The notes beneath the pieces are model-generated. The model did not search any database and was not told the DNA's origin. It saw nothing but the letters and a program-made list of their open reading frames with translations. This document shows positions 45,101 to 57,100 of a DNA stretch of 64,000 nt, piece by piece. A program made the translations under genes and the position numbers. The stretch is from Clostridiales bacterium. GTDB taxonomy: Bacteria > Bacillota > Clostridia > Oscillospirales > Oscillospiraceae. The DNA lies in contig JALFUW010000070.1 in NCBI GenBank assembly GCA_022786995.1, positions 1-64,000 on the forward strand, read 5' to 3'. Within the stretch, counting starts at the first letter, position 1. The number at the start of each line of letters is the position of its first letter.

Positions 45101-48100
45101 AGCGTAGAAGTCGTGCCCAGCAGGGCCTTGGTGGTGCTCTGGAACACCAGCACATTCACATCGCCCGCGATGCCCATGTTTCCGCCGCCCGCGAAGGCCA
45201 GCGCCAGCAGGACTACGGTATCCTTGGACTGTGCGTTTACAGTAACATTGCCATTGACCGTCACAGTGCCCAGCTTCTCCGCCAGAGCCTCGACCTGCTT
45301 GTTGATGACCATTGCCACGATTGTGGCGCCCGCGCCGGTGCTGGTGGAAACCGCCAGTGCGCCGGCAAACAGGAATATGTGCGTGTCGTCGTCGGCGTCC
45401 ACAGTCAAGTCGCCTGCTTCATCGGTCAGGGTTTCAGAACCGACGGTCACTGTGACGCCCTCGCCCAGCTCAGCCTTGACCTGATTGGTCACCACCAGCG
45501 TGCTGATGGTTCCCGCCGCCGCAAAGCTCTGGGTTCCGGCCGCGCCGGACACGCCTGCCATGACGATGGTCTCCTGCCCATTGGCAGCAACCGTGACGCC
45601 CCGGCGGCGGTTATAACGGCTCTGGTGAATGCCGGTGGAAATGCCGGATTTGTTAATGTCCTTCTCAGTGCAGTGGGCAATCAGAGTGGTACCCGCGCCA
45701 ACGATGGCGTTGACGTGATTGCTGATCACCGTGGTGCCGATGGTTGCGCCGATGGCGTTGCCGCCAGCACCCAGCGCACCGGCGAAGAGGTAGTAGCCGG
45801 TGTTCAGATCAGCAAGGATGCCGATAGAGTCGTAGGCATCCAGCCCGGAGCCGCTGCCCACATTCACATTGGTGGTAGACTGGCCCACGGTCACGGGAAT
45901 GGTGCCCGCGATGCCCGCGCCCTGAGGAGATACACCGGCTGCAATGCCCAGAATGACGGAGGTATCTTCGCCCTGGGCCTGGATCAGGATATCGCCATTG
46001 TGCGCGATAATCTCGGTCTGACCCAGTTCGATTTTTGCTTCCCGCTCAATCACATTCACCAGCAGGGTCGCGCCCACGCCGGCAGTCATTCCGCCAACAG
46101 AAGCCGCAATTCCGCCGGATACCAGCAGACTGCTGATGTCGGAAGTGATCAGAACATCCTTATTCGCGGTGATTTTCGCGCCATCGGAAGCAAGGACATA
46201 CGCCTTTTCCAGATCCACCACCACGCCGATGGAACCGGCAGCTGCAGCGGTTCCGCCAGCCTTGGCCGCGGAAGCGGACGCAATGAGGTTCACCAGGGTT
46301 TCGTCGCTGTCCGTATGGATGCGGACGGAGCCGGTTTCGCTTTCCAGCTTGGCACTGCCCACATCGGTCTTTGCCTCGGCTTCATTTACAATAACGGCGA
46401 TGGTGCCGCCCACGGCAGTCTTGCCGCCTGCGGAAGCGGACAGGGACACCAGCAGCTGGAACAGATCCGCCGCCGTGCCGATATCCAGATCGCCCTGAGA
46501 TTTGATAACGGAATTGCTGCCGATGGTATTGTTAACACGGTTATTCAAAGCCACGCAGTTCAGCGCGCCGCCCAAAGTCAGGGCAGAGCTGGTGCCAGTG
46601 CCGATGGACGCAGCAACAGTGACCACCATCACGTCGGCATTCTGCCGTGCCTGCTGGTAGTAGTCGCCGCCCGTAACGGTGATGGTCACGTTGTTGCCGA
46701 CGGAAACCGTCACCACATCCTCATTCTGCAGGAAGCCCACGGTGAGACCCACGCCGGCCTTGGAAGGCGCGACGCTGAGAGAGCCTGCAAGAATACGGAC
46801 ATTGGCATCGTTGAGTGCACGGAGCACCATGCCTTCCACATAGGTTTCTTCCAGCTTCTGGGTGCCGAACATGGCGAAGTCCACACCGGCATCCACCAGC
46901 TTGTCGCCATTCTTGCAGTACACCCGGCCATGGTAGACGTAGAACACGCTGTCGCCAGCGGTATAAACGTCATAAGTAACGGAATTGATTGTCTCGGGTT
47001 TTTCAGCCTTCTGCGCCTTCAGAACGTCGAAAGACAGCTGGGATTCACGCATCGCGCCGTCATCGGACTTATCAAACAGCTTGCCACCCTTTTCGTAGTA
47101 CAGGTTTCCGTCGGAATCCTTATAAATATTGTACTCGGTGCCGGTGAGGGTAATGTCCACATTGTCCCCCACCGCAGCGGTCACGGTGTTGCGGAAGAAG
47201 ATCATGGCAACGGAACCGGCCACAGAGGCGGTGGAATTAAGGCTCTGGTTACCCATGATGGAACCGGCAATGGCTTCGGCGTAGTAGTTGGTGGAGCTGA
47301 GGACATTCAGCGCGTTCACCATCTCCACCGCATCCTCGGTGCTCTCGTTGATGGTGATCTTATAGGTTTCGTCCCCCTCACCCTTGTGCAGATCCACAAA
47401 GCCCTTGTTGGCATTGGCCAGCTCTTCGTCTTCCAGATTGGAGCTGTCGGTGACGAAGTTGGTAATACCCACAGCGCTGCTGTAGTCGCTGAAATCCACG
47501 CGCTGCTTGTCCGCGGTGATCTCCAGGCTGGAGCCCTGAATGCTGGTGAACTTGCCGATCTCGGTACTCACCACATTGTTGCCGTAGACCAGCGCGAAGG
47601 CCGCGCCAACGCCCGCCTTGGAGCCTTTGGACAGGCTCACGCCGCCGGCGCGGAGCGCCAGCTTGGTCTTATCGGTAGAGGACAGGACGATCTTGCCGCC
47701 CTGAATGGTAACATGATGATTTTCGGACGCGTCGGGGATTCCCACCAGAACGGCGGTCTTTGCGTTGTCCACAACGATGGCAACAGAACCGGCAAGGCTG
47801 ACGGAGCCTTCCGCGCCGCTGACCGCGCCGGACAGGGCCTGGCTTGCCAGCAGTCCACGGTATTCGCCGTCCATGTTCTGGGTCAGGCTGGCCCGGATGT
47901 CGATGTCGCCATTGTTGGTTTCGCTCTCGTCGCCGGTAGAAGTCACGTCTCCGGCTACCGTCACGACCGCTTCATTTTCATCCACGCTGATGGCGATGCC
48001 GGCAGCGATGGAGTTGGCTTTTCTCGCAAGGCTCATGGCCGCGCCGGTGCCGGTGGTGCGGAAGTTGCCGTTATTCTCCGCCAGGATGGTGACGGACTGA

Positions 48101-51100
48101 GCCTGAATGCTGCCCAGCATATCCGTGTAAGCCTTGTGGGCAGTCACGTTCAGACCCACGGCAGCTGCCACCTGGAACTTCTGGCTGTCGATCTGGGCTG
48201 CGCCGCTGACCCCCGTGGTGCCGGAATTGGCATTTCCCTGCGCCACGCCCTTATCGGCGGTATTGGAAGCTGCACCACTTCCCTCACCCTGGGCATTCTG
48301 ACTGCGCAGAACGTTCACAGACAGAGGCATATTGCCGTTGGTCTGAGCGCCGCTGGTGTTCTGATGCTGATTGAGGGAATTGTTTACCTGCTGGGAATTC
48401 TGGTTCGCGGGGGTGTTGGGCTGCTGCTGAGCAGTCTGATTGAAATACTCCCCGGACAGCAGCCTATTCGCGGTGTTCTGCGTCGTTGCAGTGCCGCTGC
48501 TGAATCTGTTCAGGTAACGGTCAATGTCCGCGCCCATGGCAGTGGCAAGGGCCTGAGAGTCGTCACGATCCTTGGTAATCGCAGCGATCCGGGCCGCGCC
48601 GGAAGCGGTGACATTGCCCTGCATCAGCGCGCGCACGTCGGACTCAACCACGTTCACAGTGACGGAGGCGCCCACGGCAGTCTTCTGTCCGGCGGCAAAG
48701 GAGCTGGACTTGGTCAGGGTTCTGCCGGTTTGGGTGGCCGCCATGTTGAAAGCCACCTTATGCGTCTCGTCCACCGTATGGGTAGACGGATCGTCTTCTA
48801 CGGCCTCCACATCATTGCCGCCAGTGATGGTCACGTCGGTATTTTCACCGATGTAGGTCAGGATGGTGTTGTTCGCCACAGTGACAGCGGCTGCCGCGTC
48901 CAAAGAAATGTCCTTCTGGGTCTGGGTTGCAGCGGCACTGGCCTGACCATTCTGATTGGAAACAGCATTGCTTGTGTCCAGAGGATCGGTACCTGCCACG
49001 CCGGAGGTGGTGACCCGGTGGTCAGCATCCGCCCGGATATCCAGCGTTTTTGCAGTCACGCTGCGGTTATTGCCGATACCCGCGGTAACGGTCACATTGG
49101 AATAGGTCATGGCAAAGCCCGCGCCCACGCCGACAGACTTGCCGGCGGCATTGGTGGGTGCATTCTGTGCTGACGCACCGGGTGCAAAGGTCGCGCCGAC
49201 CTTCGTGTTGGCCTGAGGCATATAGAACAGATAGGCAATGCCGCCGTCAGGATCCACGATGGAATAATCCGTAACGGTGATGGGCTGCTGCTTCTTAGTT
49301 CCGTTCACTTCATAGTAGAAGTTCAGGGATTCCAGCTTATAGCCGGCGGCGGGCTTCACGATGACCGCGATCCGATCCTCGTACTCCGCGAAAACATTGG
49401 CGGAAGTCTCATTCGCGCCCCGGAAACCGGCCATATCCATCAGCTTGATGGTACCGGCGAGGGTGCTGGCATTGTTAGCGCCGGTAACGTAGTACTGATA
49501 GACGTTTGTATAGGTCTTGTTCTCCGCATCGTAGCTAGAGGAACTTGCGGTCTTGGCATCGCCCTCGCCATAGGTCTTTGTTCCGGTGGTTCCGCCGGAG
49601 ACGGTCTGGTCACAGACACCCACTTCCAGCGTGGAGATGAAATCCACGGAGAAGACAGCGTTGGTGCCTTCCTTCAGTTCCATCTCAGAGCCGCTGTTGA
49701 ATTTGATGAAGTTTGTGGTCTTTCCGTCCGCCGTCACAGTTCTGGTCGTGAAGGTAAAGGTAATGGGCGCAGTGCCGCTCTTTTTCAGATCGATGGTGGA
49801 GGCGGCCTCGCTGCCGCTGGCCAGATTCAGAGCATAGGTGCCAACCGCGCCGCGAATCTGATGCAGCTGCGCGGGGGTTACGGTGACCGTATAGCTCTTC
49901 GTGGTTTCGCTACCGTTGGTATTGGTGGTGGGCGTACCGATAGAAGCACTGCCCTCACCTTCCCAAACCACGTCCAGCAGATCAGTGCTGACGCTGTTTT
50001 CCGACAGGAAGCTCACCGTGTACTGCAGCTTGGTGCCGGTCTTCATTTCCTTGGTTGCGCCGCCCACTGTGAAGGTGGTATTCACCACGCCGTTTGTATC
50101 GGTGGCAACGGTAATGTCAGGAATGGTGAAGGTATTGCCGGTCAGCGTAACGGTGAAGGTCTCACCCTTGGTACCATCGGGCTTCACATAGGTATAGGTT
50201 ACCCGCTTGACCTTCATACCCGCGTTGGGCGTCAGGGTCACGGTATTGCCGGAAATGGCCGCGCTTCCGCCAGCCCCCACGGTGATCTCCGCATTTTCGC
50301 CGGAGACGGTTGTGGGCGCCGCGTTGGGATTGCCGGTAACGGTATTGTTGCTGCCGCTGTTCAGGTTGCCGTCAGCCTTGCCGCGGCTGTTTTCCGCAGC
50401 GGTAGCAATGGTGACTTCATTATGATTGCCGTCGGCGGTAATGGACAGGCTGTCGCTGACGGTAACCGCATAGGCTGCCGTCTTGGAAGCGTCCACTGCC
50501 GCAATGGAGGCATTGGTCTGGCCGTTGATGACAGCAACAGCCACGCTGCCTGCCACACTGACGCCGGTGGCGCTGGCGCCGGCAATGGCGCTGGTGCGGA
50601 AGGTATGGGCATCCGGCTCTTTCTCGACTTCCAGTTTCGCGTCCAGCGCGCCCGCGATCTCGTCGATGGCAGCGTTGGTCAGAGTCTTGCCCGCATTGCG
50701 CACAGCGGTGGTCAGGTTGGTCTTAATGGTCTGGGCGGCGTTGCCCCGCAGGAAGGAGGTCAGGGCATTGACGTCCACCAGACCTTCGGTCAGCATGTCA
50801 ACGGCATTGTTGATGAAAGCGTTACAGGCTGCCTTCAGCGTTTCCTGAACCTGTGCCGTTCCGCCAGCCGCGCTCAGCAGCTCCATGCCTTCGGGCAGCA
50901 TGGGAGCCGCAATGGCGTTGATCTTTGCGATGGCGTCGGCCTTAACCTTGTCAAGCGTTTCCTGCATGACTTCGGTCATGGCCGTCTTGAGATTCGCTTT
51001 GATGGCTTTCATATTCAGGCCGGCCGCAAGCGCGCTGCTCAGAGTAGAAGACGCGACAGAACCTGCCTTGGACAGGAGAGCAGTCCGCACAGAAGTCCAC

Positions 51101-54100
51101 AGGTCTTCCTGAATGTAGGTCGTCAGACCCTGTTTTACATTCTGAACCAGCGTTTCCACGCTATCAGGCTGGCCGCTCAGTGCTTCCTGGGCAGAAGCCT
51201 TCAAAGCCGCTTCAATCTGAGAAGGAATGGATGTAAAGAACACCAGCAGATTCTTGCAGTTCTCCTCCAGGGTCGCCACAGGATTGTTCTGCACCAGAGC
51301 ATCCAGGCCGGTTCCGGCCAGCAGGTCGGTGACGAATTTCTGTGCAATGTCCGCAACGACTTCGGTAATCACGGAGTTTGCGTCGGCAACCAGATCGGCA
51401 AGGCCGATGGCATCGGCGATCTCCATGATGATGGTATTCACAGCGGACTTGACCAGTTGCTTAAACCAGCCGTTGTCCTCGGTGCCAACCTGATTCTCTT
51501 CGCCAGAGTCCTCTGTTTCGTCGAGGATCAGACCGGCATGAACCTTCAGATGGTTGGCCTGAATGGCTGCATCTGCGATGTAAGCATTGGACTCATAGTC
51601 AACAACGTTGATAGCGACTGCAACGCCCAGGCCAATCTTGCCCTGAGAAGCGGAGCCATTCGCGGTAATCTCGCTGTCGTTGCGGGTCAGAGACTCCACG
51701 GTGATGGTGCCATCCTCGCCGTTACCTGTCGCGATGACGGTGATGCCGTCATCGATCACAGCGTTACACTCAGCGGTCTGGATATTCAGTGCGAAGGCTG
51801 CCGCAGCCTGCACGCTGCCGCTGGTGGTGGAGGAATTCCTCCGCTTGGCGGAAGCATTGCCTACGGAATTACTGGATACATTGCCAGTGCCGACACCGCC
51901 AGCCAGACGGCCGGCACTGTTAAGTGCGCTTTGCGCCTGTTGATCCGACCCCCCGTCACCTGAGCCATCACCCGCGTTTCCGTTGCCGGAGGAAGCGGGT
52001 GCGGAGGTGGAGGTGGAAGCCGCGGCGGGTGTGGTGCTGGAGGCAGCTGTGCCGCTGGCACCGGCCCGGGAAGTGGCGTGCATCCGATTCCGGGCTCTGG
52101 AGGTTACGCTGACATTTTTCGCATTGACGCTTCTGGACAGGCGGGCATTGGTCGTATCATTCAGCACAGAGATGTTGAACGCACCGCCTACCCCGGCGCC
52201 GCTTCCGGCGGCGGCCGCGTTTGCAGCCATCTCACGGGTGAGATCGCTCTTCGCGTGAATGGTCAGATCGCCGTCAACAGCAAGCGTATTGTTTGGGTTT
52301 TTACCGATGGTCGCCCGGGTATCCGCGCCGGACACCAGAAGCGCCAGCACCGGGGTCACGGATATGCCGCCCGCGCTGCCTGCTTTGGCCTGCAGGGTCT
52401 GGGACTCACTGGCCTCGGCAGTGACGGACACTTCGCCAAGCCTGGTTGTTTCCTTATTATAAATAGCCGCGCCGTCCTTGATCACGGACTGGGTATCCAT
52501 GCCGGACACGCCCACGGCAATGCCCGCACCCACGCCAACAGCGGAGGCGTGCCCGTTGCCGGAGGCATCCGCGTTGGTCACGATCCGCTGATCCGCGGAG
52601 CTGCTGAGCTTCAGGCTTCCATTGCCCAGTGTGACAGATGCGCCGTCTTCCACAGTCGCCAGCGTCTTGACAGAGGCAACATGAACCGCAACGGCACCGG
52701 CAACGCCGGTACTGCCCGCACTGTAGCCAGCCTTGGCGTTCACAGAGGAAACCACTTGACCGTTATCGCCGCTGGAAGCCGCTTCTACGGACAGGCCCTT
52801 GGCATCGATGGTTGTTCTGCCTACATAGGCACGGTTGGTCAGCTTGGTCACGCCAACGCCAACCGCAGCACCCAGGGAAACACTCTGGGTGGCCGCTGCC
52901 TTATTGGCAATGCCGGGAACAAATTCTGCACTGATGACCGCCCTGGGACTCTCGCCAATGGTTGCGGGCAGAACGCAGGAATAGGTTCCATCGGGATTCT
53001 GAGTTGCCAGAATATCCACAGTGGAGACAACGGCACTCATTGCGGAGGTAAGACTCAGCTTCGCGCTGCCGGTACGAACCTTGTAGCCGTCAGCATTTGC
53101 CCGCAGGGTAAAGGTGACGGTTTCACCCGCGTCGGCCTTGCTGCTGAGAAGGGTAGCCGTGCCGTAGGAGATATTGCCAACCGTGACATTGATCGCCTTC
53201 TCGGCGACAACCGCCGCCACATGGAAGGTGAAAGGATTGCTTTCAAGGGACACACCATTGGGATCGTTGAACACATCGCCGGAATTTCCCACGGCGACGG
53301 GAATGGTGAAGCTCCAGGTACCGTCCGCACCCTTCACTGCTGTAACATCATACTGGGTGCCGTATTCGCCCTGCTGTGCGGTGACGGTGACGCTGCTGAT
53401 CTTCTTGCCCGCCTGTACCGCGGTATCGTTCAGGCTGATGGTGACTGTTTCCCGGGCGGAAGCCTTGTTAGTGGACAGCTGAATCTCCGTGGTATTATCG
53501 GCGGAAATATCGTGCAGCTTTGCCGTAAAGTCAACGACCAGCGTGATGTTCTTTGCGGGCATTACGAAGCTCCACTGATTGTTGGAATCAACCTCGATAT
53601 CCACTCTGGTGGTAACAGCCTGCGCGCCGGTGCCGGTGGTATAGGTGTAGTACACACCGCCCACTACTCTGCCATTGGCGGGCGTGGGAGTCACAACGAT
53701 CTTATCGCCGGTGTGGGGCTGACGGGCAGTGGAATTCTGACCGGCAGCGGTATAGGAAATGGTGCCTAACTGCGTTTCGGAGGCAGTTGCCGCCAGGCCG
53801 TTGCTGTAAGGTGTTTCCGTAATGGTGTAGATGTCATCCTCGAACTTCGCACCTACATAGATCACGGTATTGGGAGCCAGTCCTTCCAGAAGGGCTGTCT
53901 TGAAATAGTAATTGTCGCCGTTCTGGGACAGGGCAATCGTTGTTTCGACAGTCGTTGCGGCTGTTGTCCCGGTAGCGGGAACCAGCTTCATGTAACGGAC
54001 GTAGCAGGGAATCTCAGCTGCCGTGCCGGTTGCCGTCGCGGCTTCTTTGACCAAGCGATAGCCCAGATCGGGCGTGATGCCGAAGGCAAACACAGCGCTG

Positions 54101-57100
54101 CCCAGCGTGCCGGACTTGCTGGTGACCGTGCCGTGGGTCGTCGCCTCAATCTGCACGGCATTGCCGATCAGATATTTCTCGGGGACATCCACAGGTGTGG
54201 TCGGTGTGGTCGCGCCCTGCTGAGGATTGACAGCCTCGAACTCAGAAATGATTTCAACCAGCGTGCCTTCCTTAATGGACAGGCCGGACAGGTCGATGGT
54301 GTAGGTGCCGTCGGCATTGCGGGTGGAGTTGGCGGTCTGGGATACGCCGTTGGCGTCCAGATACTGAATGGTCAGGCCGTTGACCACGCTGCCAGCGGCG
54401 GCTTCCTTCAGCCGGTAGCCGTAAGCCGTGGTGACGCCCAGAACCAGCTTGCCGTCTTTCAGGCTGCTCTTATCCTGAATCAGATCCACACCGCCGTTCT
54501 GGCTGGCGTTGATGCGAACCATGTACTTCGCAATCCACTGAGGTGCGGTCTGAGCTTCGCCCTCGGAGGGAGGCGTTGTGGTCACAGGAGGAGTCTCCTC
54601 TTCCACAGGAACGATGGCGGAGCCGTCGGCGCTGACGTTTGCTACCATGGTGCCGTTGGCGCTGATGCTTACGTTGCCGCCCGCAATCACCTTGCCGGTC
54701 GTATCGATATAGGCTTCATTATCATTTGTGGAGACGCCCACAGCCAGCGCGCCGTTTGCCTGCATGGAGCTGGCGCTGGTGTTGGCGGTCGCCCCCTGCG
54801 CTTCCTCAGCAGAGCCGGTCTGACCGGCGGCACGCTTGTGGAACGCTGCGTTGAAGGTAATACCGCTGGTGCCCTTGGCCGCCTCGGGAATGACGAACAC
54901 ATACTCGCCCTTCTCGTTCTTCACCACAGGGGTCGTCACCGTAACGCCATTAGCGTTGGTGTAGTTGGCTGTCAGCGTACCGTCCGTCAGCAGATACCCC
55001 GCGGCGGGATTCACGGTAATCAGGATCTCCCGACCCGCGTCAACCTTGCTCACATCCAGAAGCAGGGTGCCGATGCTGCAGTAGTAGGCATTGGGGGTCA
55101 CAGCCTGTCCGGGAGTCGCGCCAGTGGCTGCCGTATAGACAAGGCCGTTCTTTGTGTAGTAGTCCCGACCCGTGACGAATACATCATCGTCGGTCATCTG
55201 GTAAGCGGACTGAGCAACGTAGTACTGCGTACCCTGCTGCATACCCGCGTCCAGTTCCGCCTGCGCGACGGGCTGATAGTTCTGACCGGCTTTTACATAG
55301 TAAGTGACCCCAGGTTGGAAGGCGGTGTCCTTTGTCAGCGTGTAAGTGTCCGTCAAGCGGATGGAGACATTCACGGCATCGGCCTGATCGGAGTCCGTCG
55401 TGGCCCGATTGGCGTCGGTTTCCAGAGAGCCGGAAACACCTTCGTTGAACAGGTCGGAGATGCCCTGATCGGCATCCACCTGCACATCCTGCTGCGCCCC
55501 GGCTTCGGTGCCTTCCTTGAAGGCAACCTGCACGGTCACATCGTTGGCGGGCATTTCAAAGCTGTAGGAGCCATTCGGGTTCTGGGTGATGCCCGCGCCC
55601 ACGGTCAGCACCGTGTAAGCGGAAGCGCCGGGGTTCAGATACTTCACGGTAACGGTATCCACAATGTAACCAGCGTTACCCTTAGCGGTGAAGGTGACAG
55701 GGCCGCTCTTAATATAATAGGTATTGGGTGCAACCGCTTCACCCGCGGTGACCGTTGCCAGCACATAATGACCGTTGGTGAGCTTGCCGCCCTCAAAGGT
55801 ATAGTACTGGGTGCCCGCCTGGAAGGTGGTATCCGCGGTCAGCTTGTAGGCGTTGGCGGTGGAGGGTGCCGCGACCGTACCGTTGGTGGTGGGGGTCACA
55901 TTGACCTTAAACTGCTTGCCGCCCACAGCCTCCGTCACATGCAGCAGCTTCGCGGAGACAGCTGCCTGCAGCTTGGGCTGCAGGGACTTCAGCAGGCCCA
56001 CTACCTTATCCAGCGCCGACTGGGTGCTAGGGGTCGCCTGAGCCTGTCCCCCGTTGGAGGGGCTGGCGCTCTCGGTGATGGACGAGGTGGTCATACCGGC
56101 ATCAGAGGTAACGGAGATGTCACCGCCGGCGGTAACGTTGCTGCTGCCGGTAATGGCAGCGTCACAATCCTGGTTGGAAACCTGCACGGCGATGAAGCCG
56201 CCGGAGTTTCCGCTGATGCCGCCGTTGGCGGCCTTGGCGCTGGTTTCGGTGCTGGCCTTGGCGCTGAGCGCCACATTGCCGCCCACATTCACATTGGAGC
56301 TGCCGCCGATACGGACGTGGCTGTCGTTCACAAGAACCGCCACCGCGACAGACAGCGGCAGGGTGCCGGTGGTAGCCTCGGCTTCCGCCTTGGCCTCGGA
56401 CTTGGCGCTCATGCGCAGGTCGCCGCTCGCGTTGACCTGAGTGTCGTCAAACCGCACCGCGGACTCTGTGACGCCCACGGCCACTGCCAGGGGAATGCAC
56501 ACACTGGCCAGTGCCTCATTGGTCACGGTCATGCTCAGCTTGGTGCTGGCATCCGCCAGGATGCTTCCGACGGAGGAAAGGGTCGCGCCCAGCAGCTCGA
56601 TGATGGCGCTGCCGACCTTGACGTTCAGGAAATTGATGCCGTCATCCAGCGTTCCCAGAATGTCGATCAGGCCGCGGGTCTGCTCCACGATGGCGCTCAT
56701 GATGATGCCGCCCTTGGTGGAATTGAGGGTGCCGTTCTTGACGGCGATTTTCGCGTTGGAAGTGAAATCGAAGAGGCTGCCGCTGAGTCCGCCGGTCTCA
56801 TCGGTCAGATCGGAAGAAACCTTGTTGGCGACCTTGGAAGCGACACTGTCGGAATCCAGCTGGTACAGCGTGTCGCTGTCATAAGCCTTCAGAAGGATGC
56901 TGGCGGCGGTGATGTTTCCGCTGACCTCGATGGTCTTGCCCTGTGCCGTCAGGTTCACGCTGGGGATGTTCAGGCTGCCAAGCCGGATGGTGTCGCCGGT
57001 GATCAGCAGATTGGTCAGCAATGCGTCTTCCGCTGTCCAGTCCGCGTTCAGGATTTCGTCCCCGGCTTCATAGACGTAGTTGACAAAGGGAGCGATGTTG

